NCBI RefSeq assembly: GCF_001552735.1
Contig: NZ_BCRT01000013.1
Coordinates: forward strand, 62,001-126,000
Reading direction: 5' to 3'
Length of the DNA: 64,000 nucleotides
DNA from: Sanguibacter suarezii NBRC 16159
GTDB taxonomy: Bacteria > Actinomycetota > Actinomycetes > Actinomycetales > Cellulomonadaceae
A program made the translations under genes and the position numbers. Of the stretch, positions 55,047-64,000 are shown one piece after another. Position 1 is the first letter of the stretch, and each line of letters starts with the position of its first letter. The notes below the pieces were generated by a model, which was not told the DNA's origin, searched no databases, and saw only the letters and a program-made list of their open reading frames with translations.

Positions 55047-56027
55047 TCAGAGGTCGAGAAGATCCGGGCTCAGGCCCGCCTCGGTGTCGGGGATGCCCAG
55101 TTCCTCCGCGCGCTTGTCTGCGGTCGCGAGCAGACGGCGGATGCGCCCGGCGACGGCGTCCTTGGTCAGCGGCGGGTCTGCCAGCTGGCCGAGCTCCTCG
55201 AGGGAAGCCTGCTTGTGCGCCAGACGCAGCTCGCCCGCCTGACGCAGGTGCTCGGGCAGGTCGGCGCCCAGGATCTCGAAGGCCCGTTCCACCCGCGCGC
55301 CGGCGGCCACCGCCGCGCGCGCCGAGCGGCGCAGGTTCGCGTCGTCGAAGTTCGCCAGGCGGTTCGCCGTCCCACGGACCTCACGACGCTGGCGCCGCTC
55401 CTCCCACACCTTGACGGTGTCGTGCGCGCCGAGGCGCGTGAGCAGCGTGCCGATCGCCTCGCCGTCGCGGATGACCACCCGGTCCACGCCGCGGACCTCA
55501 CGGGCCTTGGCGGTGATGCCCAGGCGGCGAGCGGCGCCCACGAGGGCGAGCGCTGCCTCAGGTCCGGGGCAGGTGACCTCCAGGGCCGAGGACCGACCCG
55601 GCTCGGTGAGCGAGCCGTGGGCGAGGAAGGCGCCGCGCCAGGCGGCCTCCGCCTCGGCGATGCCGGCCGAGACGACCTGCGGCGGCAGGCCGCGCACCGG
55701 ACGGCCACGGCTGTCCAGCAGCCCCGTCTGACGAGCCAGTGACTCTCCGTCCTTGGCCACCCGGATGACGTACCGGCTGCCGCGGCGGATGCCGCCGGCA
55801 GAGACGACGATGATCTCGCTGGTGTGCCCGTACACCTCGGAGATCGCCTGTCGGAGCCGACGGGCAGCGATCGCGGTGTCCAGCTCCGCCTCGATGACGA
55901 TCCGCCCGGAGACCAGGTGCAGTCCCCCGGCGAACCGGAGCAGCGAAGAGACCTCGGCCTTGCGGCAGGAGGTCTTCTCGATCGGAAGTCGGGCCAGTTC
56001 GTCTTTCACCTGAGCAGTGAGCGCCAT
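55047..56027 (-). CDS. whiA: WhiA sporulation/division transcription regulator
   Basis: A DNA-binding regulator with a LAGLIDADG-like N-terminal domain (from [20 protein letters not shown]) and a C-terminal helix-turn-helix ([20 protein letters not shown]). The ATG at 56027 gives 326 residues. It is part of the conserved rapZ-yvcK-whiA trio of Gram-positive bacteria. In non-sporulating relatives it controls cell-division genes. Confidence 0.95.
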   Translation of the reverse strand: MALTAQVKDELARLPIEKTSCRKAEVSSLLRFAGGLHLVSGRIVIEAELDTAIAARRLRQAISEVYGHTSEIIVVSAGGIRRGSRYVIRVAKDGESLARQTGLLDSRGRPVRGLPPQVVSAGIAEAEAAWRGAFLAHGSLTEPGRSSALEVTCPGPEAALALVGAARRLGITAKAREVRGVDRVVIRDGEAIGTLLTRLGAHDTVKVWEERRQRREVRGTANRLANFDDANLRRSARAAVAAGARVERAFEILGADLPEHLRQAGELRLAHKQASLEELGQLADPPLTKDAVAGRIRRLLATADKRAEELGIPDTEAGLSPDLLDL

Positions 56028-56079
56028 GGAGGCAATCCTGCCATCCAATCCAGGTGCCGAATCACCGCCCCCGGGTTCC

Positions 56080-57051
56080 TCAGCTGCTGGGTGTGCCCAC
56101 GTCACCGAGGAAGTTGTCGAAGACGTCCCGATAGGCGGCGGCCAGCCGGAGCGGGTCGTGACGGGCAGTCCCGTCCCCGCGGCGCACCTGGCGCATGAGC
56201 AGCCGAGCGCCCATCCGCTCCACCTCCGCGACGAGCACCTCCGGGTCGTCGACGGCGGACGGGTCGGCCAGCACGGCGTCGATCCGCAGGTTCGGTGCGT
56301 GCTCGTAGAGCGCTTGCAGGTGCTCTACGACGGTCATCCCGTGCGTCTCGTTCGTATCCGTGGCGAGGTTGAGGGTCAGGCACCGGCGGCCCTTGGTCGT
56401 GTGCAGCGCCTCCGCCAGCTCAGGAACCAGCAGGTGCGGCATCACCGAGGAGAACCACGAGCCCGGCCCCAGGATCACCCAGTCCGCATCCATGACCGCG
56501 GTCACCGCGTCAGGGTGAGCGGGAGGGTCCGCCGGGATGAGCCGGATGCGCTCCACCCGACCGTCGGTCGCGCCGACGGCCGACTGCCCCACGATCGTGC
56601 GGATCTGGCCGTCGACGACGAGGTCCGCCTCGATGGACAGCGGGACCGAGGACATCGGCAGGACCCGCCCGCGAGCGCCGAGGAGCTCGCCCACCAGGTC
56701 GAGGCCCTCGACGCAGTCCCCGAGCAGCTCCCACAGCGCGACGATGAGCAGGTTGCCCACCGCGTGCTGGTTGAGGTCCCCGTCGGAGGTGAAGCGGTGC
56801 TGGAGCACGTCGCGCCAGGTGCGGCCCCAGTCGGAGTCGTCGCACAGGGCCGCGAGCGCCATCCGCAGGTCACCAGGCGGGAGCACCCCGAGCTCGGAGC
56901 GCAGCCGACCGGAGGACCCGCCGTCGTCGGCCACGGTGACCACGGCGGCGAGCGAGCCGGACATCAGCCGCAGGGCAGACAGGCTCGCCGAGAGCCCGTG
57001 CCCTCCCCCGAGCGCGACCACCGACGGATTGTCGAGTGATCCCACGCTCAT
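56080..57051 (-). CDS. yvcK: YvcK/CofD-like protein (putative gluconeogenesis factor)
   Basis: Binds UDP-sugars and links carbon metabolism to cell-wall synthesis in related bacteria. 323 residues from the ATG at 57051. [36 protein letters not shown] and [20 protein letters not shown] match the family. It overlaps rapZ as ATGA. Confidence 0.93.
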   Translation of the reverse strand: MSVGSLDNPSVVALGGGHGLSASLSALRLMSGSLAAVVTVADDGGSSGRLRSELGVLPPGDLRMALAALCDDSDWGRTWRDVLQHRFTSDGDLNQHAVGNLLIVALWELLGDCVEGLDLVGELLGARGRVLPMSSVPLSIEADLVVDGQIRTIVGQSAVGATDGRVERIRLIPADPPAHPDAVTAVMDADWVILGPGSWFSSVMPHLLVPELAEALHTTKGRRCLTLNLATDTNETHGMTVVEHLQALYEHAPNLRIDAVLADPSAVDDPEVLVAEVERMGARLLMRQVRRGDGTARHDPLRLAAAYRDVFDNFLGDVGTPSS

Positions 57052-57986
57052 TCCTTCCCGAGGTCCCGGGCCGTCACCGCGACCGGGTGGCCCAGGTCCC
57101 GCAGGGCCTGGGCGATGGCCTCGCTCACCGCGACCGAGCGGTGCTTGCCGCCGGTGCACCCGATGGCGATGGTGACGTAGCGCTTCTCCTCGCTGAGGTA
57201 GCCGTCCAGCACCGGTTCCAGGGCCGCGACGTACCGGGAGATGAATTCCTTCGCACCGGGCAGCCCCAGGACGAAGTCACGCACCGGGGCGTCGCGTCCG
57301 GTGAGGTGGCGCAGCTCGGTGATCCAGTACGGGTTGGACAGGAAGCGCATGTCGACGACGTGGTCGGCGTCCAGGGGGATGCCGTACTTGAAGCCGAAGG
57401 ACACGACGTTGATCCGCAGGTTCTCGTGCTTGGCCTCGGCCACCGACTTGCGCACCTCGCGGGCGAGGTCGTGGACGTTGAGGTCCGAGGTGTCGATGAG
57501 GACGTCGGCGCGCGTGCGCATGGCCCCGAGGAGCTGTCGCTCGATCTCGATGCCGTCCAGGACCCGGCCCTCCCCCTGGAGCGGGTGCGGGCGGCGCACC
57601 TGCTCGAAGCGGCGCACCAGGACCTCGTCGGAGGCGTCCAGGAAGAGGATCCGGTACTGGATCCCTCGCTTGCGGAAGCGGGTGAGCACATCGGTGAGGT
57701 CGTTGAAGAACTCACGGCCGCGCACGTCCACGACGGCGCCGACGCGGGTGATCGACGACCCGGACCGGGTCATCATGTCGACGAGCGGGACGAGCATCTT
57801 GGGCGGCAGGTTGTCCACGACGTACCAGTCGAGGTCCTCCAGGACCATCGCTGCCCGGGACCGCCCGGCCCCGGACATGCCGGTGATGATGAGGACCTCG
57901 CTGGTCGGTGGTTCTGGCGGGTGGGTCACAGCTTCGACTGCGGGGATCCCCTGCGGGACGGTCATCGGAGCAGACTCTTCACTCAT
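57048..57986 (-). CDS. rapZ: RapZ-family nucleotide-binding protein
   Basis: A 312-residue protein of the RapZ/YvcJ family. The P-loop reads ITGMSGAGRSRAAMVLED, with arginine in place of the usual lysine, as in several actinobacteria. The C-terminal GCTGGKHRSVAVSE motif is intact. In E. coli RapZ controls small-RNA decay; in actinobacteria its partners are less clear. It is coupled to yvcK. Confidence 0.92.
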   Translation of the reverse strand: MSEESAPMTVPQGIPAVEAVTHPPEPPTSEVLIITGMSGAGRSRAAMVLEDLDWYVVDNLPPKMLVPLVDMMTRSGSSITRVGAVVDVRGREFFNDLTDVLTRFRKRGIQYRILFLDASDEVLVRRFEQVRRPHPLQGEGRVLDGIEIERQLLGAMRTRADVLIDTSDLNVHDLAREVRKSVAEAKHENLRINVVSFGFKYGIPLDADHVVDMRFLSNPYWITELRHLTGRDAPVRDFVLGLPGAKEFISRYVAALEPVLDGYLSEEKRYVTIAIGCTGGKHRSVAVSEAIAQALRDLGHPVAVTARDLGKE

Positions 57987-58013
57987 AGCCCTAGCATGCC
58001 AGGCATCGGGAGG

Positions 58014-60146
58014 TCAGTGTGCCTCGTCCGACCCGGCGGAGACCGGCGAGGCGGCAGCGTCTGCGCTGGCAGGCGCCTCGGCGCTAGCGGGTGAGTCGGC
58101 GCTAGCGGGCGCGTCGGCGCTAGCAGGTGCTTCGGTGCTGGCTGGCGCTGCGCCTGCCGGGCGTAGCGCTGCCACGACGGCCTCCGCGGTGCGCTGACCC
58201 ATCCCCGGGACGGTGACGATCTCCTCCACCGTGGCCGCCCGCAGCCGCTTGAGCGACCCGAAGTGGCGCAGCAGCGCGCTCTTGCGCGCAGGACCGAGCC
58301 CAGGGATGTCGTCGAGCGCGGAGACGGTCATCCCCTTGCCGCGCTTGGCACGGTGGGCGTTGATCGCGAAGCGGTGCGCCTCGTCACGGACCCGCTGCAA
58401 CAGGTACAGCCCCTCGGAGGACCGCTGCAGGATGACCGGGTACTCCTCCCCCGGCACCCAGACCTCCTCCAGCCGCTTGGCCAGGCCGCACAGCGCGACG
58501 TCGACCACGCCGAGGTCGGCCAGCGCCTGGGCGGCGGCCGCGACCTGGGGCGGCCCGCCGTCGACGACGACGAGGTTGGGCGGGTAGGCGAAACGGCGGC
58601 GCTGAGCGCCGTCGCCGGCCTTGTCCTCGTCCGCGACCTCCGGGCCCACCTCGCCGGAGGTCCGCTCGACGACCGACTCGAGCTCCAGCTCTCCGGAGGC
58701 GGACCGGTCGGTGAGGTACCGCTTGAACCGTCGGGTGATGACCTCGTACATCGCTGCGGTGTCGTCGCGCGCGCCGTCGCCCTCCGGGCCGCGGATGTGG
58801 AAGGTCCGGTACTCGCTCTTGCGCGGCAGCCCGTCCTCGAAGACCACCATCGAGGCGGCCTGGTAGGTGCCCATGGTCGTGGAGATGTCGTAGCACTCGA
58901 TGCGCAGCGGGGCGCTGTCGAGGCCGAGCGCCTCCTGGATCTCACGCAGCGCCAGGCTACGGGTGGTGAGGTCGCCGGCCCGCCGCGTGCGGTGCAGGGC
59001 GAGGGCGTGCTCAGCGTTCTTGCGCACCGTCTCGGCGAGCTCGCGCTTATCCCCGCGCTGAGGGACGCGCACGTCGACCTTCGCCCCGCGCAGCCCGGTG
59101 AGCCAGGCGGCCACCTCCTCGGTGTCGGTCGGCAGGACCGGCACGAGGACCTCGCGCGGGACCAGCCCGCTGTCTCGGGCGGCGGCGAGATCGCCTCCCG
59201 CGTTCTCGTCGGCAGAGCCGTAGACCTGCTGGAGCAGGTGCTCGACGAGGTCCGCGTCGGTGACGTCCTCGACCTTCTCCACGACCCAGCCACGCTGGCC
59301 GCGGATGCGTCCGCCGCGCACGTGGAAGACCTGGACTGCGGCCTCGAGCTCGTCCCCGACGAGGGCGAAGATGTCCGCGTCCGTGCCGTCGTCGAGCACG
59401 ACGGCGTTCTTCTCCATGGCGCGCTGCAGGGCCTGGATGTCGTCGCGCAGCCGTGCGGCCTGCTCGTACTCCATGTTCTGGGCAGCGATCGACATCTCGT
59501 CGGTGAGACGCCGCACGAACTTGCCCGTGTCCCCGGCCATGAAGGCGCAGAAGTCCTCGGCAAGGGCCCGGTGGGCATCCTGGGTGATCCGCCCGACGCA
59601 GGGCGCGGAGCACTTGTCGATGTAGCCGAGCAGGCACGGGCGGCCGGACTGCTGGGCGCGCCGGTAGACCCCTGCTGAGCAGGTGCGGATGGGGAAGACC
59701 CGCAGCAGGAGGTCGAGGGTCTCGCGGATCGCCCAGGCGTGCGGGAAGGGCCCGAAGTACCGGGTTCCGGAGCGCTTGGCGCCGCGCATGACCTGGGCGC
59801 GGGGGACGGACTCCCCCATCGTCACCGCGAGGTAGGGGTAGGACTTGTCGTCGCGGTACTTGACGTTGAAGCGCGGGTCGAACTCCTTGATCCAGGAGTA
59901 CTCCAGGGCCAGGGCCTCGACCTCGGTGCCCACGACCGTCCACTCCACCGACGCGGCGGTGGTGACCATCGACTGGGTGCGCGGGTGCAGCGCTGACAGG
60001 TCCTGGAAGTAGTTGGCGAGCCGGGCGCGCAGGTTCTTGGCCTTGCCCACGTAGATGACCCGGCCGTGCTCGTCACGGAAGCGGTAGACGCCGGGGGTGG
60101 TCGGGATCTCCCCCGGGGCAGGTCGGTAGGTTGCTGGATCGGCCAT
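58014..60146 (-). CDS. uvrC: Excinuclease ABC subunit C
   Basis: Makes the dual incisions in nucleotide excision repair. 710 residues. A GIY-YIG domain ([20 protein letters not shown]), a UVR segment ([20 protein letters not shown]), the RNase H-like nuclease ([20 protein letters not shown]) and a helix-hairpin-helix pair ([19 protein letters not shown]) are present. The last 45 residues are an Ala/Pro/Ser/Asp/Glu repeat tail with the pattern [19 protein letters not shown], which most relatives lack. Confidence 0.96.
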   Translation of the reverse strand: MADPATYRPAPGEIPTTPGVYRFRDEHGRVIYVGKAKNLRARLANYFQDLSALHPRTQSMVTTAASVEWTVVGTEVEALALEYSWIKEFDPRFNVKYRDDKSYPYLAVTMGESVPRAQVMRGAKRSGTRYFGPFPHAWAIRETLDLLLRVFPIRTCSAGVYRRAQQSGRPCLLGYIDKCSAPCVGRITQDAHRALAEDFCAFMAGDTGKFVRRLTDEMSIAAQNMEYEQAARLRDDIQALQRAMEKNAVVLDDGTDADIFALVGDELEAAVQVFHVRGGRIRGQRGWVVEKVEDVTDADLVEHLLQQVYGSADENAGGDLAAARDSGLVPREVLVPVLPTDTEEVAAWLTGLRGAKVDVRVPQRGDKRELAETVRKNAEHALALHRTRRAGDLTTRSLALREIQEALGLDSAPLRIECYDISTTMGTYQAASMVVFEDGLPRKSEYRTFHIRGPEGDGARDDTAAMYEVITRRFKRYLTDRSASGELELESVVERTSGEVGPEVADEDKAGDGAQRRRFAYPPNLVVVDGGPPQVAAAAQALADLGVVDVALCGLAKRLEEVWVPGEEYPVILQRSSEGLYLLQRVRDEAHRFAINAHRAKRGKGMTVSALDDIPGLGPARKSALLRHFGSLKRLRAATVEEIVTVPGMGQRTAEAVVAALRPAGAAPASTEAPASADAPASADSPASAEAPASADAAASPVSAGSDEAH

Positions 60147-60264
60147 GCCAAGGAGCCTAGTTCAGAGGGCTGACAGCGACCGCTGCCTCTCCGGCGGACG
60201 GCGCGCGACACGCACGTAGTGTGATCGCTGTCACATTCGTCTCGCTGCGGCTACGGTGTGGGAC

Positions 60265-60771
60265 ATGGGCGCATTCCACTCCTACACCACAGCCATCACC
60301 TGGACCGGCGCGGGCGCGGAGGGGACCGCCAGCTACACGAGCTACTCCCGTGACCACATCGTCGGCGCGGCCGGCAAGGCGGACATCCTCGCCAGCGCGG
60401 ACCCCGCCTTCCGTGGGGACCCGGCCCGGCACACCCCCGAGGACCTCTTCGTGGCGAGCCTCGCGCAGTGCCACATGCTGTGGTTCCTGCACATGGCAGC
60501 CAGCTCCGGGGTGGTCGTGCGGTCCTACACCGACACCGCGGTGGGCACCATGCGCGTGGAGTCCGCCGGCGCCGGACAGTTCACCGAGATCGAGCTGCAC
60601 CCGCACGTCATCATCGACGACGACGACGCCCCCGGACGCGACGCGCTCGTCGCCGGGCTGCACGAGCGGGCCCACGCTCACTGCTTCATCTCACGGTCGG
60701 TGAACTTTCCCGTCTACATCATCCCGGTGGTGCGCTCCTCGGTCGGGGCTAGCCAGGCACCCACGGACTGA
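60265..60771 (+). CDS. OsmC-family peroxidase-like protein
   Basis: A peroxiredoxin-like protein that reduces organic hydroperoxides with paired cysteines. FVASLAQCHMLWFLHMAASS carries the first cysteine and HAHCFISRSVNFPVY the second. The ATG at 60265 gives 168 residues; three codons earlier a TTG/GTG is possible. It is divergent from uvrC with only 118 bp between them, so promoters must overlap. Confidence 0.88.
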   Translation: MGAFHSYTTAITWTGAGAEGTASYTSYSRDHIVGAAGKADILASADPAFRGDPARHTPEDLFVASLAQCHMLWFLHMAASSGVVVRSYTDTAVGTMRVESAGAGQFTEIELHPHVIIDDDDAPGRDALVAGLHERAHAHCFISRSVNFPVYIIPVVRSSVGASQAPTD

Positions 60772-60858
60772 CTCCGCGCGCCGTGACCTGGGGCCGGGCC
60801 GTCCACAGGTCACGACATAACGTGCCGCGATGCCGCTTGCGGCCGTAATGTCGGCCAC

Positions 60859-61497
60859 ATGACTTTTCGGAGGATGCGACGCGGCCCCTGGATGGCGCTG
60901 TGTGTTGGTGCCCTGCTGGTGGTGGCCGGGTGCGGTGACGGATCGTCGGCTGCGCCGTCGCCGAGCGGACCTGTGGAGACGACGACGCCGGCTCCCACGC
61001 CAGAGCCGTCCCAGGAAGCGGAGCCTGTGGCCACGGATCGCGCCGGCGAGCCGCTGGTGCCGCCGGACCGTCCTGCAGCCATGGACAACGACGACGAGGC
61101 CGGGGCGCAGGCTGCGGCCGAGTACTTCATCGAGCTCTATGGCTATGCGACCCGGAGCCAGGATCTGGAGGAGTTCACCGAGCTGTGTGACACAGCCAGC
61201 ACGTTCTGTAGCGCAGTCATCAGCGAAGTGACGGGCGATGTCGCAGCGGGAGCAGTGACTGTTGGTGGCCAGACAGCGTTGACGACCACGGCGGTGGATC
61301 CTCCCGGAGATGATCCGTTCTACGTCGTGTGGGGAACGCAAGATCGCGCACCGTTTACCGCCTTCTCAGCCGATGGATCCGTCATCTACGAGTCAGCGGG
61401 TGATCAGGGACTCGACGTCGCAGTCGTCATCGAACATCAGCCTGACAACACCTGGATCGTCCGTGAAGGGCTTGCCGGGGTGGTGCCCTCGTCATGA
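60859..61497 (+). CDS. DUF6318-like lipoprotein
   Basis: A secreted lipoprotein of unknown function. The signal sequence ends in the lipobox VVAGC. A Pro/Ser/Thr-rich linker follows, then a domain (AAAEYFIELYGYATRSQDLE with FTELCDTASTFC) that resembles DUF6318. 212 residues. It overlaps the next gene by four bases, so the two secreted proteins are made together. Confidence 0.75.
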   Translation: MTFRRMRRGPWMALCVGALLVVAGCGDGSSAAPSPSGPVETTTPAPTPEPSQEAEPVATDRAGEPLVPPDRPAAMDNDDEAGAQAAAEYFIELYGYATRSQDLEEFTELCDTASTFCSAVISEVTGDVAAGAVTVGGQTALTTTAVDPPGDDPFYVVWGTQDRAPFTAFSADGSVIYESAGDQGLDVAVVIEHQPDNTWIVREGLAGVVPSS

Positions 61498-62405
61498 AGT
61501 GGTACATCGTCGTGGCGTCGACCCTGCTCATCCTGCATTCTCCGGCGAACCTCAGTAGCCACCAGGCGCAGGCGATGGAGATGCGTGGCTCCTGTTCAGG
61601 AGGCGAGGTTCGGGACAGTGCGGCGAAGTTTGCGGACAAGTACCTGAATCTCAATGCACAGTCCACGACATCGACCACGGGGTGTGGCGCGCGTGCCCCG
61701 TCGTCGTCTCCGGCAGCCACAACACCCCCACCGGTGCTCATCACCAGGACCGAGACCTGCGAGGCCACGACGGCCTTGGGGATCGTCGGCGTCGCGGGAA
61801 CCTGCATCGGACGGGCGGTCGCCGAGATGCAAGACTGCGACCCCACCCTCGGCTTCGAACTCGCCCCCACAGTCATCCAGACCCTCCAACCCGACGGCAC
61901 CTACAGCAACCCCACCCTCAACTCCGTCGTCGCCTGCAACACCACCGACCCCGCACCCCTGGTCGTCACCGAAGCCGACTTCCGCACCCTGCCCCTGACC
62001 CCCTCCACCATCACCGTCGGACCACCCCACGGCTGGATCCCCGTCACCATGGCCACCATCGCCTACACCGACCCCCACCCCCAGACCCTCACCACCACCC
62101 TCCTGGGCCAACCCGTCACCATCCGCGCCACCCCCACCCACTACACCTGGGACTGGACCGACGGCACCCCACCCACCACCACCACCGACCCCGGCCACCC
62201 CTGGCCCCACCACACCCTCAGCCACACCTACACCACCACCGGCACCTACACCGTCACCATGACCACCACCTGGACCGGGGAATACTCCCTCGACAACGGG
62301 ACCACCTACACCCCCATCACCGGCACCGCCACAACCACCACCACCGCCCCACCCCTGACCGTCCACGAGCTCCGCAGCCACCTCGTCGACACCCTCATCA
62401 CCTGA
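61494..62405 (+). CDS. Secreted protein with a PKD-like domain
   Basis: A 303-residue exported protein. Residues 1-27 form a signal peptide (MKWYIVVASTLLILHSPANL). The C-terminal part reads THYTWDWTDGTPPTTTTDPG, then HTLSHTYTTTGTYTVTMTTT, the pattern of a PKD (beta-sandwich) domain. The DNA of the last 500 bp is extremely C-rich on the coding strand because of Thr, Pro and His codons ending in C. It is coupled to the upstream lipoprotein gene by ATGA; such pairs are common in Micrococcales. The function is unknown. Confidence 0.75.
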   Translation: MKWYIVVASTLLILHSPANLSSHQAQAMEMRGSCSGGEVRDSAAKFADKYLNLNAQSTTSTTGCGARAPSSSPAATTPPPVLITRTETCEATTALGIVGVAGTCIGRAVAEMQDCDPTLGFELAPTVIQTLQPDGTYSNPTLNSVVACNTTDPAPLVVTEADFRTLPLTPSTITVGPPHGWIPVTMATIAYTDPHPQTLTTTLLGQPVTIRATPTHYTWDWTDGTPPTTTTDPGHPWPHHTLSHTYTTTGTYTVTMTTTWTGEYSLDNGTTYTPITGTATTTTTAPPLTVHELRSHLVDTLIT

Positions 62406-62420
62406 CACCACCCAGCACAC

Positions 62421-62459
62421 GACAGCGCCACCCGGAGCGGTGCTCCGGGTGGCGCTGTC
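62421..62459. terminator. 18-bp bidirectional terminator hairpin
   Basis: GACAGCGCCACCCGGAGC pairs perfectly with GCTCCGGGTGGCGCTGTC around a 3-nt loop, between the convergent PKD-like gene and uvrA. Confidence 0.85.
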
Positions 62460-62489
62460 ATGTGCTGCTGTCGTGCGTGGTGCGGTCCG

Positions 62490-64000
62490 CTACTCCTTGA
62501 ACTTGGCGCGCGACCGGCTGGCCGGCTTCTTGGGCGCGGCCTTGACGGCTGCGGCCGCCTTGCGGGGCTTTCCGACAGGGACAGGCGCGTGCGCGGCGAG
62601 CACCGGGCCGAGGAACCGCCCGGTGTGGCTCGCCTCAACCGTCGCGACGTGCTCGGGGGTGCCCTCAGCAACCACCAGTCCGCCGCCAGAACCACCCTCC
62701 GGGCCCATGTCGATCACCCAGTCGGCATTCTTGATGACGTCCAGGTTGTGCTCAATGACCAGCACCGAGTTCCCCTTGTCGACGAGCGTCTGCAGCACCG
62801 CGAGGAGCTTGCGGATGTCCTCGAAGTGCAGGCCGGTGGTCGGCTCGTCGAGCACGTAGATGGTGCGCCCGGTCGACCGCTTCTGCAGCTCGCTGGCGAG
62901 CTTGACACGCTGAGCCTCACCACCGGAGAGCGTCGGGGCGGGCTGCCCCAGACGGACGTACCCGAGGCCGACGTCGACCAAGGTCTTGAGGTGGCGCGAG
63001 ATCGCCGGGACCGCGGCGAAGAACTCCGCAGCCTCCTCGATCGGCATGTTGAGGACGTCGGCGACGGTCTTGCCCTTGAAGTGCACCTCGAGGGTCTCGC
63101 GGTTGTACCGCGCGCCGTGGCACACCTCGCACGGCACGTAGACGTCAGGCAGGAAGTTCATCTCGATCTTGATTGTGCCGTCGCCGGAGCAGGCCTCGCA
63201 GCGCCCGCCCTTGACGTTGAAGGAGAACCGTCCCGGCAGGTACCCGCGGACCTTCGCCTCGGTGGTCTCGGCGAAGAGCTTGCGCACGTGGTCCCACACG
63301 CCGGTGTAGGTGGCGGGGTTGGACCGCGGGGTACGCCCGATGGGCCCCTGGTCCACGTGCACCACCTTGTCGAGGTGCTCCAGGCCGGTGACCCTCTTGT
63401 GCCGCCCGGCGACCTGGCGGGCGCCGTTGAGCTCGTTGGCCAGCACGGTGTAGAGGATCGAGTTGACCAGCGTGGACTTGCCCGAGCCGGAGACCCCGGT
63501 CACCGCGGTGAGCACACCCAGCGGGAAGGACACGTCGATCCCGGTGAGGTTGTGCTCGCGGGCGCCGATGACGGTGAGCTGACGCGACCGGTCGATCGCG
63601 CGGCGCTCAGCCGGCATGGGGATCGACCGGCGCCCGGCCAGGTAGGCACCGGTGACGGAGTCCTTGGCCTCGAGCAGACCGGCGTAGTCGCCGGAGTGGA
63701 CCACGTGTCCGCCGTGCTCCCCCGCGCCAGGACCGATGTCGACGATCCAGTCGGCGGCCCGGATGGTGTCCTCGTCGTGCTCGACGACGATGAGCGTGTT
63801 CCCCAGGTCCCGCAGCCGGGTGAGGGTCCCGATGAGACGGTGGTTGTCCCGCTGGTGCAGACCGATGCTCGGCTCGTCGAGGACGTAGAGCACCCCGACC
63901 AGGCCCGAGCCGATCTGCGTGGCGAGCCGGATGCGTTGCGCCTCCCCGCCGGACAGCGTGCCGGCCGGGCGCATGAGCGAGAGGTAGTCGAGCCCGACGT
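62490..64000 (-). CDS. uvrA: Excinuclease ABC subunit A, C-terminal 500 residues (cut by window edge)
   Basis: The damage-recognition ATPase of nucleotide excision repair. The frame continues past 64000; a methionine near 63974 is internal (VGLDYLSL precedes it). Two ABC signatures ([24 protein letters not shown]), a second Walker A ([16 protein letters not shown]) and a zinc site ([13 protein letters not shown]) are present. The C-terminal tail is basic and Ala/Lys-rich. Confidence 0.96.
   Translation of the reverse strand, partial: VGLDYLSLMRPAGTLSGGEAQRIRLATQIGSGLVGVLYVLDEPSIGLHQRDNHRLIGTLTRLRDLGNTLIVVEHDEDTIRAADWIVDIGPGAGEHGGHVVHSGDYAGLLEAKDSVTGAYLAGRRSIPMPAERRAIDRSRQLTVIGAREHNLTGIDVSFPLGVLTAVTGVSGSGKSTLVNSILYTVLANELNGARQVAGRHKRVTGLEHLDKVVHVDQGPIGRTPRSNPATYTGVWDHVRKLFAETTEAKVRGYLPGRFSFNVKGGRCEACSGDGTIKIEMNFLPDVYVPCEVCHGARYNRETLEVHFKGKTVADVLNMPIEEAAEFFAAVPAISRHLKTLVDVGLGYVRLGQPAPTLSGGEAQRVKLASELQKRSTGRTIYVLDEPTTGLHFEDIRKLLAVLQTLVDKGNSVLVIEHNLDVIKNADWVIDMGPEGGSGGGLVVAEGTPEHVATVEASHTGRFLGPVLAAHAPVPVGKPRKAAAAVKAAPKKPASRSRAKFKE

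Overview
The window is high-GC DNA from an actinobacterium. The core gene order is typical of Actinomycetota (ctaB/tkt, tal, zwf, opcA, pgl, rbpA, secG, tpiA, pgk, gap, whiA, yvcK, rapZ, uvrC, uvrA), and RbpA, WhiA and OpcA are actinobacterial hallmarks. A Micrococcales member (Cellulomonas/Sanguibacter-like) is my best guess, but the sequence alone does not fix the genus.

Region 1 (1 to about 24.5 kb) is accessory DNA dominated by a four-gene, translationally coupled minus-strand operon (18100 to 1682). It encodes an SNF2 helicase (DrmD-like), a large Eco57I-type adenine methylase (DrmMI-like), a 2155-residue DrmA/DrmB-type fusion with a nuclease-like C-terminal domain, and a UvrD-type helicase with a RelE-like N-terminus. 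I read it as an unusual class 1 DISARM-like anti-phage system without the phospholipase-D-type DrmC. A HIRAN-domain protein with helix-turn-helix segments lies just upstream. Around it are unknown genes, a twice-frameshifted gene remnant, and the end of an ISL3-family insertion sequence.

Region 2 (24.6 to 32.9 kb) is a compact island bounded by a 98-bp perfect direct repeat (158-159 bp imperfect). The repeat contains the 3' half of a tRNA-Pro(GGG) gene and its terminator, and the intact tRNA is at the right end. Inside are a type VII secretion module: a small DUF6507-like protein, a 683-residue putative effector ending in a GH-E nuclease domain, two immunity candidates (ankyrin-like and Imm33/DUF2185), and, facing the other way, an EccC-type triple ATPase and a ParA-like protein. 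No integrase is present. The EccC gene and a small gene on the opposite strand are both cut at the same point (about 28.4 kb), which marks an old rearrangement.

Region 3 (32.9 to 64 kb) is the conserved chromosome. On the minus strand from 43.4 down to 33.0 kb are ctaB, xerD, parA, scpA, scpB, rluB, aroH, cmk, plsC, der and a UDP-glucose pyrophosphorylase. On the plus strand is the pentose-phosphate cluster tkt-tal-zwf-opcA-pgl, in which tal carries an apparent one-base frameshift. The minus strand then carries rbpA, secG, tpiA-pgk-gap, whiA-yvcK-rapZ and uvrC. A small plus-strand group (OsmC-like protein, DUF6318-like lipoprotein, PKD-like secreted protein) precedes uvrA, which runs off the right edge.
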